Source of the DNA: Psilocybe azurescens
Taxonomy: Eukaryota > Basidiomycota > Agaricomycetes > Agaricales > Agrocybaceae
Assembly: GCA_023853785.1 (NCBI GenBank)
Contig: JAJIRX010000973.1
Span: 62,001-126,000, forward strand
Reading direction: 5' to 3'
DNA length: 64,000 bases
Shown here in pieces: positions 1 through 9,655 of this stretch (its first letter is position 1; the number at the start of each line of letters is the position of its first letter). The translations under genes were made by a program, and so were the position numbers. Under the pieces are notes generated by a model. It did no database searches. It was given only the letters and a program-made list of their open reading frames with translations, and had not been told where the DNA came from.

Positions 1-65
1 AAACATTGGTACAGTTTTGTCCCTCACTGTAAAGTACAAATTTTATTTATTTATATAGAAAGTTA

Positions 66-825
66 CAGTCGACTTGCTCATAATGCATACAATCATACTG
101 CATAAATCTAATATTGTATTGGATATGGGCAGGAACCACATTGGGGGCGCAGGGACTCCTGTATAATGTATAATGCATACCCATTTAGGCACTTATACAT
201 TATCATGTACAGTGTTTTCATGCCAAAATTGTATATGATTGGATAGTTTTTTGTTCTAAAATGTTTTGTAGGGTATCTTGGAGATATAAATTCCCATCTG
301 TAACCTTTCTACAATTTTTGTCACACTCCCACAGAATTGTCAACATGCCCCATGGACCGATATGCAAATCTCACAAAAACCTGCACCGTATAAACTACAT
401 AAATGTCATGAGAAGCCAAAAAATGTCCCAAAGACATCTGCACGACCTGTCAAGAGGACTACACATGAAAACTTATCTTGCATGACTGGATGACTGTGTA
501 TAAATATATCAATAAGCACCCAACCACGTCCCAGCAGGTTATTCAAAACAAGTCATGCAGCAATGCCAACAAATGGAAAGCCTCTGCATTAAGCATGGCT
601 TGTTTGAAGGCTCTCTGGACCTTGCAAAGCATCTTCGATGTCACAAGATTCACCTTACAAGGGAGCAGTTGCAAAAGGCAAGACAAACAACATTGGATTC
701 TTTCTTCTGTAATGCTTATCGGATGTCACATAGTCACACTAGTCACACAATATGATAATAAATAAATCTCATTATGCATTGAAAATTCCTGGCCCCAATG
801 TTATGCATTATGAGAAGGTCGACTG
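66..825 (+). mobile_element. pogo/Fot1-like (Tc1-mariner superfamily) element, internally deleted
   Basis: The ends are inverted repeats of about 24 bp: CAGTCGACTTGCTCATAATG at 66, and its near-complement ending in GTCGACTG at 825. The element is flanked by TA on both sides (64-65 and 826-827), the target duplication of this superfamily. The uninterrupted palindrome arm at about 1463-1470 shows a single TA, which confirms the empty site. At 760 bp it is far shorter than an autonomous element (about 1.8-2.2 kb), so it is a deletion derivative carrying only scraps of transposase. Confidence 0.85.
411..752 (+). pseudogene. Remnant of pogo-like transposase (N- and C-terminal pieces fused by deletion)
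   Basis: Around 470-535 the reading LHDWMTVYKYINKHPTTSQQ resembles the N-terminal helix-turn-helix of fungal pogo/Fot1 transposases, after a basic KPK...RPVKR stretch lying in another frame. At 555-720 a different frame gives MESLCIKHG, HLRCHKIHLTREQLQKA and RQTTLDSFF, which looks like the C-terminal end of the same family. The CENP-B DNA-binding region and the whole DDE catalytic core are missing. At least two frame changes are needed, so it cannot make transposase. Family assignment is by motif recall, not by search. Confidence 0.6.
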
Positions 826-1094
826 TATGTTTAAACAATTGAAACTATCTTCACTCTTCTTCATCCATATCAGCATATTCGTCTTCTGATGCTTTCTTTT
901 GTGCTTTTGGTAGAACACATTTGGTATAGATAAATAACATAGTGTGGATAAACCAATTGAAGTTGCTTGGTGTCATATGTTTAAGAATTGAATCATATCT
1001 ACCAAGCCAAGAGTTGAGTTATTCACATGCCTTACAATCAAATTAGTATATTTATAATTCTGAATTAAAAGATTTACTTGGGTATTGAATACCT

Positions 1095-1755
1095 GCTTAA
1101 ATGGATCTAGTACTAAAATAATTGTACAGAGAATCAGTGAAGAATAAAGGAATTCTTAAGGAAAAGCTGGGGGAGTGATAAGTCCTCCTTTAAGCAGGCA
1201 TTCAATACCCAAGTAAATCTTTTAATTCAGAATTATAAATATACTAATTTGATTGTAAGGCATGTGAATAACTCAACTCTTGGCTTGGTAGATATGATTC
1301 AATTCTTAAACATATGACACCAAGCAACTTCAATTGGTTTATCCACACAATGTTATTTATCTATACCAAATGTGTTCTACCAAAAGCACAAAAGAAAGCA
1401 TCAGAAGACAAATATGCTGATGTGGATGAAGAAGAGTGAAGATAGTCTCAATTGTTTAGACATAACTTTCTATGTAAATAAATAAAATTTGTACTTTATA
1501 TGTCAAATGATAGTACTTTGCAAATTTATTAGATTCCTTGCAGATTCCTTCATTTTTAGCAGATTCCTTTTAATGTTCCTTGAGGATTCCATGGGTCTGA
1601 GGAATCCTCATGGAAAACAGGAGGAGTGATAAGTACAGGCTTAAAGGGGTCTAGTGCTAAAATAATTGTACAGGAAATCAGTGAGGATTCCAAAGATTCC
1701 TTGGGAAATGAGGGAGTCCTTAAGGAAAAGCTGGGGGAGTGATAAGTCATCACTA
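1095..1755. repeat. Direct repeats resembling retroelement polypurine-tract/LTR junctions
   Basis: The segments at about 1098-1180 and 1640-1750 are direct repeats sharing ATCTAGTRCTAAAATAATTG and GGAAAAGCTGGGGGAGTGA. A purine run followed by TGATAAGT occurs three times (near 1166, 1626 and 1739). That is the look of a polypurine tract abutting an LTR start in LTR retrotransposons. No retroelement coding sequence is present nearby, so this may be only a fragment or a solo terminus. Confidence 0.35.
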
Positions 1756-1828
1756 ATTGCGGGAGTCAAAACCCAGGGTCTGCACAGCCATTCTAAACAC
1801 AAACCGCTACACCATGGATGTTTGTTAT
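1745..1828 (-). other. tRNA-like sequence with A- and B-box matches (possible SINE head)
   Basis: On the minus strand TGGTGTAGCGG matches the pol III A box. After 32 nt comes GGTTTTGACTCC, one base off the B box GGTTCGANTCC. The spacing is that of a tRNA gene. The stems are too damaged to assign an anticodon, so it is more likely a tRNA-derived SINE head or tRNA pseudogene than a working tRNA. Confidence 0.35.
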
Positions 1829-1829
1829 G

Positions 1830-2780
1830 CATATGCATCCCCGCATATACACAATACCTGATATTCAAGAAGGTCACATTATGTTCAGAGCGGCATCGGA
1901 GCGGGACCGGGTGGGCAAACTCAATCTCCATACCTACCACACCATTTGGTACAAATTCTGTCAATTTTTTTTGCTGCGCAGGAATTCCATTTTGACCAAA
2001 AGAAAAGTTTCTGACAGTGGGAATTATTTCCAAACTCCAGGGCGGGCTCGGGAAAGGGAGCAGTGCAGGCAATATACCCCAGTCAACCAGCCAGACATGG
2101 CACCCTCAATGTAATTACTGAATCATATCTTATGATACAGTGTAGATTCCCATTTAGGGACATATAATATTCAGCGTCTCAGAGGAATTACTGAACCCAT
2201 ATGATATGCAACACTGTAATATTGTCCTTTCTACCATATGGTATGTTACAATGGTACATATCTAGCTGGTGTGTCCCAAATGGCAGAGGAACTGCCGGGC
2301 CCAGCAGGGGGACGTGAGGGCCCTCTGGGGTGCAGCGGACAACTGAGGACGAAGCAGTGAGAGGCCCAGGGAGTGTGGGTCAAACCTAAATAAAAGTAGA
2401 AATAAATCCGAGGTAGGGGCCCGCCCCTCAGAGGCTATAAAATAACTTTTTTTTAAAAAAAAACATACAAAGTTTATAATCATCAGGGCCCGATGTTTCT
2501 TGACGAGGGGTCCCTACAACCGGTCTTCTCTAAAATCGTATGTGAGACCCCCTACTATCATCACTGACAATTTTCCCCTGCACTCTGGTGCTAGCCGAAC
2601 GTTCGATCTCTTGGGGCAAACAAAGGTGCGTTATCAATAATTCTTGTTACTAGTTTGTTATCTGTGCGCAAATCGCATTCTCGTTTACTGAATATTGATT
2701 AGCTATTTATGAGTGCAAACTACATGATTTCGGCTGAGGATCATCGAGCAAGAGATAAAGGAGTTAGATACGTCCCGGTA
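1830..2780. other. No gene recognised
   Basis: This stretch holds short AT-rich tracts, a near-repeat of GAATTACTGAA around 2113 and 2183, an A/T homopolymer pair near 2450, and a GC-richer patch at 2275-2430. No open frame with protein-like composition was found. Confidence 0.5.
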
Positions 2781-3936
2781 TCATTGGTCTGTCTCTGATC
2801 TATCGCCCTGTGGGAATAGGTGCCAGAATCTTAGGAGTCTTCGCCCTAGAGGCACTTTTAATTCCTTAAGCTGTTTGGATCGCTTTTTGATTTCTCTCTT
2901 CGCTTCTGCAAGTTCATCTGGATCGTCCACCATCCCCTTTCCGGATAGTTGAGCAAATTTCTTCTGATGCTCGAGGACCTGCCGAAGTGTGTACAGTAAT
3001 TCTTTTCCTGCTGCTGTCTCCAGGACTATCATGCCCTGGTCTACTAGTTCGTGTTGGATCGCGAAGTGATGTGGGGTCATTGCAAGCCTGGTTTGCAATC
3101 AGCATAATCTTCCCGGCGCCAATTTCAGCGGGATTCTGGTCAGGAGCTCTCGGCGTTGGTTCAGGGGCTTGCGGCGTTTGTTCAGGGGCTCCCAGCGTTG
3201 GTGCAAGGGCTTGCGGCGTTGGGTCAGCAAAATGGTGCTGGTTTTCGAATTTCTCTCCGTGGAGTCTCAGAACTGCCTTGACTATTTGGAGTGCTGAGCG
3301 CCGGATCATCGTCGACTAGGAAGATATGCAATCCATGCTTCATCATCTCTTTCCAATGGGTTTTTTAAAACGCTCTAGACGATTCAGGGCCGCATCCTTG
3401 TTAAGTCTGTTCGCCTTCGTGGCCCCTACAATGACCCTATCAAGTGCATCCATCCCACAGAGTTGACAAAACATGTTGAGGTTTTTCTTCGCAGTATCCG
3501 TGTACCGGTCAATGGAGAGGTCGTGAAGATATATGACTCCTCCGAGCACGTTTATCATGTATCTAATGACGAATAATGAGTACTAGTTTCATTGCCAAAG
3601 TTTGGCATCGCGCTTACGAAGCTCTTCAGCCACGTCAGCGATTGTTTCCAAAATTTCCACATCGTCTTTGTAAGTGTCGTCGAAACCTGGGGTATCTACC
3701 AGACATAGACGACGATTTTTGAGCCAAGGGAAATCACGGAATACTGAAGGATCTATGTCGACGATCTGCATTTCGGGCGGTACACGATTCTATCTCGTGG
3801 CCGACGGGTGCAAGGCCTTGTCCAGCAACTTTGTTTATAAACTGGCGAGAAAATAGATCATAAGGTATAGAAAATGTTTTCAGAGTTACCTTCTACGTAC
3901 GGTGCTCTTGCCGACCCCAGTTGGCGCCCCATAATA
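2781..3936 (-). pseudogene. G-domain (AIG1/P-loop type) GTPase, degraded copy 1
   Basis: A GTP-binding protein of a family expanded in mushroom genomes. The exon at 3936-3901 gives the P-loop APTGVGKST and ends at a GTACGT donor directly after the Thr codon. The next exon (from about 3855) gives FINKVAGQGLAPVGHEIESC, then MQIVDIDPS and the G3 motif LVDTPGFDD near 3690. The exon near 3555-3343 gives GVIYLHDLSIDRYTDTAKKN and a G4-like GATKANRL. The C-terminal helical part (3098-2781) has LLYTLRQVLEHQKKFAQ. Frame breaks occur in the P-loop exon, at about 3776 (an extra C), at the third splice junction, and in a proline-rich insert (3110-3240, made of 30-bp repeats reading PTLGAPEQTPQAPEP). Intron positions match the copies at 5.2 and 7.7 kb. 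Exact family name and function are inferred. Confidence 0.7.
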
Positions 3937-5233
3937 CTATAGTCAATAGTCAGTATCCCATACTAGCAAAGCAATATATCCACATGTACGGTATTACGAT
4001 GGTACGCGTCATCAAGAACCTACCAAAAAAAAAAAAATTATTAGAACACAACACAAATTTCTCCCAATGCAACGTAATATACCTTGTTGTTATTTTCCAT
4101 GCTGTTGTTTTTCTTCTGACCGAATCCGAGTTCCGAGAAAAGATTCAAGCCCACTTTCTCGAGCTTGTTGGCTATTGAGCGACTAGGGAGGTTCCTGGCA
4201 GCGGTCGAGGTCTATATGGGAGAGAAGGAAGGGAAGCACGTACACCCACATACGGCCAGACTCATATACAAATTAAATGATGATACAGACAACGGAGGTT
4301 AGGTCAGGCTTCCACGTTTTGTGTCAGCGGAACAGGAATGCCACACTAGTAGTCAGAAGCGTCAACCTGCATAGACTTGTGTTTTCATTCGCAGATTCAA
4401 TCGTGCCATGCGTATTCTTGTCGTTCGTACTGGTAATCTTGTTACAAGCGACCAACCAACCTTGGCACTACCGGAAGCCTGCCAGCTAGACTTCACATAA
4501 ATGAGGCCATATATTCATCATTCGGGATCACATTCACACGCACGATCTTTTCTATGATTGGCATATTATGATAACATCGCACAGAAGAGCATCTGCGATG
4601 AATAACTGACTTCAAGGCGTCATCCTCGGCAGATACAATGCTCTTGTCTCAATGAATCAGATACATATCTAGATTGGCGCCCTAAACACTTACAGCGCTA
4701 TGTAAACGAGCACCAACCTAGAGGCCGCAATTGCTTCATGCTCACCGGCGTGGGGGAAGATCCAAACGCTCAGAATTTATGCTGTTAGTCTCGCTATGGC
4801 ATGCTAACTAACGCATCGATGTTGAAACACTAATTTGTCTGCTGACTATTGATACTTAGATCTTCGGTTATCGGGAGCGAATATCCCAAATCGCGATATC
4901 TGGGACTTCCCTTTCGAAAGAAGTCAAGACTCCGAGAACCTTGAGATATCCATCATGCAGGGTTTTCCTCACGTGTTCAGACGGAAATTCAAAGTCGCAA
5001 TGAGACTGATAGCTTAATTTCCCGATAAACCGCTGTTTTGGCCGTGATGAAACGAATGCATTTCAGCCCCAAGCTCAACTACTTCATATCTGTCTCCCTG
5101 TTGATTCTTTTAATGTATGTTGTCTCCGCTGTGAGCTATATAGTCCCCATAACTGATCGATACCCTGCCATACTGCCAATACAAGGTAGCATCTTGGATA
5201 CTGAACACGCATATCGCTATACACCCTCCTTCA
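3937..5233. other. Intergenic between two GTPase copies; nothing firm
   Basis: The region lies between a minus-strand and a plus-strand GTPase copy that diverge from each other, so it may once have held both promoters. Only short unconvincing open frames occur. Confidence 0.4.
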
Positions 5234-6706
5234 ATGTTGACACCCAAAATCAAGAAGCCGGGGGTCTAATGCAGGCGGCTCCTCAGACATCGTGATACCG
5301 TAAGGAGTGTAAATCTCGCTCATTCTGTCAATATTACTAACGGTCTACATTTATCTTAGTGTCATGGGTGCTACAGGTGCAGGAAAAAGCACTGTACGAA
5401 TTTTCGAATTTATCAAACTGTTCTACTCTTCTGATACTGTAATTGATTTATGCCACAGTTTATTAATCAAGTTCTCGGAAGAGAAATCAGGACCGTCGGC
5501 CATACAATTGATTCATGTACTTCCAAAATTTCGACGGAGCATGTCGATCCTTCAAAACTTCCCGCACTCGCTTAAACTTGTTCACTGGCCGTAAGGTGTA
5601 TTTGGTGGATACCCCAGGCTTTGATGATACCTTCAAGGACGACGTAGACATTTTGCAGCAAATTTCAAAATGGCTAAAAGAGTCGTAAGTATTGAAATTG
5701 TTGTCAATAATGGAAGTACCCGTGAGCGGGTACAACTACTCGTGAGAAGGAGGTGTATCCTGATTCCCATCGTTTTCCCTTACACTACGTTTGAAGTCGC
5801 ACAACGACGACTGCACAACCTTTTCCCATAAGCTCGCTCTTTACCCAATCTATATCCTAGCATCACTTAAAATCCCACCCACCCATCACCGAAACTATTC
5901 TATTCTCAACGCATAATATATATAACTCAAACACAATCAAGGTAGAGTAGAACCTTTAGAAGTGCGAAAAAGGGGTCACCCTTCAGCACTTCCATCGGTT
6001 TTTCTATCGCACTGGAGACGAGGGCGGCACCTCCGCCGCCGACCTCTCCACACCCCCAATGTCTACCATACATTCTTTATATTATCTACTACTTGGCGCT
6101 GACGCACCTCCCTCGAGATGTTAGAAACTCATCACAAATTCAAGTGTATGGCAAACGGACTTTAGGTGGAGTGATCTACCTTCACAATATTTCCGCCGAT
6201 CATTTCACAGGTACTGCAAAGCGGAACCTCATGATGTTTAACAAACTGTGCTGGGAAGATGTACTCGGAAATGTCATCATAGGCCTCACAAATACATTTG
6301 GCCAGACGAGACAGCGAGACGTCAATATGGTCTTATAACGCGGCAATGGAAGGACATGATCGATAAGGGGGTGCGTGTCCTCCAGGTTGCTGACGCTGTA
6401 TCGTCCGGCCAGGCTTCAACGCTCTTCAAATCTATTTTGGAAACCTTTGAGAGCAATGTTATCCTTAAAATCCAACAGGAGATAGTGGTGAAGAGGAAAA
6501 TTGTTCCCGAAACCGAGGCAGGGATGGAGTTACGTCTTACTCTTCAGCAGGTACTCGAACTGCAGAAGAAATTTGCGCAATCCCATTCGTCGGACACTCC
6601 GGACAATCTTGAGGATGCGAAGAAGCAATTAGAAATCCTACATAGGCAACTACAGGCGTTGAAGATCTCATTCTCTCGACGTTTGCTAAATCTCTTGGGC
6701 TTTTGA
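5234..6706 (+). pseudogene. G-domain (AIG1/P-loop type) GTPase, degraded copy 2
   Basis: The putative start at 5234 leads to SNAGGSSDIVIP, a GTAAGG donor at about 5299, and then a P-loop exon (VMGATGAGKST, about 5362-5394) ending again right after GKST. The third exon (from about 5460) gives FINQVLGREIRTVGHTIDSC, and in a shifted frame the G3 motif YLVDTPGFDDTF (about 5600-5640). An enlarged intron follows. The last exon (about 6138-6706) gives YGKRTLGGVIYLHNIS, VLGNVIIGLT, then in another frame RQWKDMIDKGVRV and a C-terminal coiled stretch LTLQQVLELQKKFAQ ending at a stop at 6704-6706. Frame breaks lie in the G run near 5258, at about 5570 and around 6300. Intron positions equal those of copies 1 and 3, so the copies are genomic duplications, not retrocopies. 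Confidence 0.7.
5690..6137 (+). other. Expanded intron (about 450 nt) with probable insertion
   Basis: The equivalent intron in copy 1 is about 55 nt. Here the donor GTAAGTATTG at about 5687 is followed by roughly 390 nt of CT-rich and hairpin-containing sequence (GAAGTGCG...CAGCACTTC at about 5957-5990) before the acceptor near 6137. The matching GGAGGTG / CACCTCC pair at about 5746 and 6104 may mark insertion ends. No TE family was assigned. Confidence 0.35.
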
Positions 6707-7687
6707 AGCCATCTGACCACTTTTATAGTACCGCGACCGCTTACTTGAAAGACTCTTCGTAGTCTGTGTATATATACTATTCCATCACTTTTGGCTCGAT
6801 ATTCGTATTCTGAAATATCTCAATTATCTTACAGAATTGGCAAGAGTGAAACTCATCGCTCTCTGTAAATGAGAAACACAATTAAAAACGCGTACGCATC
6901 ATCAGGTATGCGCCCTCCCATCCTCAACCATGGGGCGACGGTAAAGTCAGCTGACCAGCCACGGGCGATCGGTACGATGTTGCTTGAGACCGTGTTTTGC
7001 AGTCACCGTCGTGGCAAGTTCAATATCTTTATTAAACTTCAGTGGACTTTGTACATTACAAGACTGCAAGGCTACTCCAACATGAGAGGAGAGCCACAAG
7101 GTAGGCCCTTTGCATCAATTAGTTTGGCCTATTTAGTGAACTGACGTTTAGACAATCGGACCGTACTGTGGAATTGCTATAATTACTCCCAATGTGCTAT
7201 AGACTCCTGAAACGCGTTTGATCTAAACCTCAACGGAGACTAAATGCACTTCCGAATTTGAGTTTTGATCTCGATTGGTCAACACAAACGGATGTGTAAC
7301 GACCATTCGAATATGCATCATGTTAGATAGTTCAGGTTCTAAATATACGTCTCTAATACATCCACGCAACATTTAATGAGACCTGAGATCCTGACACTCA
7401 GCATGCAGCCACATGAATAATGTGCTTTGAGGACGCCCCTTATGGGCGCTTCGTCCAAGACCCTATGGTATATCTCTCGTGCCTTCAGACACCTTGCTAA
7501 AATGCCTTGCATTGTCCAGCAGGCTGTGGTACGGCGTGGTAGCTGAGAGGCGTTACTCACAGTTATGAAGGTATGAAGAGTCTGAGTGCATTGGCACGCA
7601 CTCTGAGTCTCGACTCCCTTTGGCCACTTAGCTCAATCATCGCTACTTCCCTCAGCGTATATTTTCCCCTCTTCCACATTAGTTTTC
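6707..7687. other. No gene recognised
   Basis: This is a spacer between two tandem GTPase copies. A 91-codon open frame at 6869-7144 has no recognisable feature and is probably chance. Confidence 0.4.
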
Positions 7688-8149
7688 ATGCCACGTAACA
7701 AGCCAGTTTCAGGCAAACGGTCCCCTCGAGAAAGTTCTAATGATCCTCAGAGAGATATCGTGATCCCGTACGAATGTGTCTGTGTTGATTTCAATGACCC
7801 TATAACGATAATTGCAATTACAGCGTTGTTGGCCCTACTGGTTGTGGAAAAAGCTCTGTATGTTTCCAACTGTTAAAACAGTACTAAATCGCCTGACAGC
7901 GTCTTCTGTGTTTCTGTAGTTCATCAATGCCCTTCTTAAACACAACGACATTCAAATGACAGTCGGCCATGAACAGGAATCCTGCACTACCGAAATTTTT
8001 ACCGCAGTAGTCGACATTTCTCAAATTCCCTTCCGACGCGAATGCCTCAAAAACCGTCGTTTGATCCTAGTTGATACTCCAGGGCTCGACAGTACCGACC
8101 TTTACTACTGGGATGTTCTAGAGAAGATAGTTACGTATCTACAGCAGTC
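7688..8149 (+). pseudogene. G-domain (AIG1/P-loop type) GTPase, 3'-truncated copy 3
   Basis: Three exons are clean. 7688-7767 starts MPRNKPVSGKR and ends ...RDIVIP. 7824-7857 encodes the P-loop VGPTGCGKSS and ends just after it. 7920-8149 begins FINALLKHNDIQMTVGHEQE, with switch motif ESCTTE and G3 LILVDTPGLDST, ending in a GTGAGT donor. All three junctions are canonical and sit where they do in copies 1 and 2. After 8150 nothing continues the protein: the part with G4 and the C-terminal helices is replaced by repeat sequence. The 5' half looks intact and could be expressed as a truncated G domain, but a working GTPase is unlikely. The subfamily assignment is by motif. Confidence 0.65.
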
Positions 8150-8929
8150 GTGAGTACATCAGCAAAACGGCACACTCTTAGCCAGACTTAGATCTCCTTT
8201 ACTCTTATTTAAGACATCTAAGACATTAAGTTTTTGGTCTTAGCTCATGTGGGCCCACTTTCTGGGTTCAGTTCTGATTTCTGAGCTAAGATCCTAAGAG
8301 GCTAGTAAAAATGGATAAGACATAGCGCAAATCAGTAAGATTGGCTTTAAGAACAAAATCTAAGAATGTAAAGAACTGGTTAAGGTGCTTTTCAGATGGC
8401 GCACCGAGGAGTAAAAGACAAAATCTGTATTAAAGATATACAAATGAAGAGTAAATTAACAAGACACTAGCGGTAACAAATGTGTATGTATGATGTGAAG
8501 TAAAATAATGACGACGTGCAGGGTATATTGTAACATTAGAGCAAGTGAGAATAATCAGATGGGTGGTCGGAAAGTGGAAATAAAAAATAGCGCAGAAAAA
8601 ACACAAAACAGCAAGATAAGGTCTTATAACAGACATGGAAAAAAAGACAGCAATATGGAGAGCAGGGGTGGAATCTACAAGTATAAGACAAGATGACAAG
8701 AAGAGGCCAGTACAGCCTGGCCAAAGTTGAAACAATATAAACAGTTGAACTTGTATATACACAGAAGGGGGAAAGCATTCGGTAGTCAGTGGTGGCATTG
8801 CATCAGAGGAGCAGGGAATAATGATGCAGCGATGAGATGAAAATCTGTGAAGTATATAAGCAGGGTGTATCTGTAAGATAAGATTAATCAGAGAAAATCT
8901 CATGGGTATAGTTATTCATTGTAGACATC
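8150..8929. other. Repeat-derived, no gene
   Basis: This AT-rich, CpG-poor sequence replaces the 3' half of the GTPase. It contains interrupted palindromes (TTAGCTCATGTG... / ...GAGCTAAGATCC around 8240-8300). The long frame on the minus strand here has no protein-like features. Confidence 0.4.
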
Positions 8930-9655
8930 TACTTGCATCTTGGGCAAGCAACAAGTAGAGCCTGGGTGTCAACAATCTCAACCACTCTTGAAGAAGGTGG
9001 CTTGCATGAATCAGGTTTGATACAGCCTTGTGCAGCATTGATGATGTTGTCCTATGATCCTGAATCCAGAGTGCAGATTGATTTAGACCATGCTTGAGCT
9101 TTGGAACTCCAAGTCATAGCATCAAACTTGGCCTTTAAAGGGCCCTTGCAGTTCTGGCGCCAGTCATCAAGATCACCATTTTTCCAGAGCCCAAGTGCTT
9201 GCTCAACCTAAAAGCTAAACTTGGAATTAGACATAAGTACAACAAATAATAATGATACATGTTGCCCACATCACCCACTCCTTGCAGAAATCAGCATCTT
9301 GATAGTCAATATCAGTAGCTTCAAGATTGAGTACAGCCTCATTTGCAGCAGTTGCAAACCTGCCATGCCATTTATAGGTGTATTGATTGATCTACAGCAT
9401 CAACTAATAAGTAGAAGCTTTGAATTTGCAAATTGATGATGAGAACTTACAAGATGAGCAACCACGCAATGTGTCCCATATGGTGAAAACTTATATGGAA
9501 TATTGGGAAAGACTTTGTCCTATACAGACTGGATAACATTAGTATACTCATCACCAGTGTTGGTCCAAGGGTCACGTTCTGGGAGTTTGACAAGATATTT
9601 TGCAATGGTTGCACATGGGACAGTGATCAAATAATGGACCATACAGAATTTGAAT
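8930..9655 (-). pseudogene. Fragment of a repeat-associated protein of unknown function
   Basis: On the minus strand three pieces read well across plausible introns. They are ITVPCATIAKYLVKLPERDP...FSPYGTHCVVAHL (9640-9455), INQYTYKWHGRFATAANEAV...DFCKEWVMWAT (about 9395-9255) and VEQALGLWKNGDLDDWRQNC...SKAQAWSKS (about 9210-9080). They are joined by GTAAGT...TAG and GTATCA...TAG introns. One in-frame stop interrupts the first piece. The composition is clearly protein-like. I think it belongs to a transposon-associated family of mushrooms but cannot name it. Its 5' part runs into the left arm of the inverted-repeat element. Confidence 0.4.

Larger units (their letters stand above)
30..1499. 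repeat. Imperfect inverted repeat interrupted by a transposon
   Basis: The arm at about 826-1103 is the reverse complement of about 1188-1464, with roughly 85 bp of spacer between. The match continues outward: 30-65 pairs with about 1464-1499. The left arm is interrupted by the 760-bp element at 66-825, while the right arm is uninterrupted and so preserves the pre-insertion sequence. The arms encode nothing I recognise. This is seen directly in the sequence; the nature of the parent repeat is unknown. Confidence 0.85.

Noticed and set aside
5745..6120. Solo LTR in the enlarged GTPase intron
   Set aside because: No TG...CA ends with a clean 4-6-bp target duplication could be found. Only a short inverted GGAGGTG pair was seen.
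8430..8903. 157-codon minus-strand frame with Cys/Ser/Phe-rich content
   Set aside because: It lies in AT-rich repeat DNA, with no splice or domain support and overlapping alternative frames.
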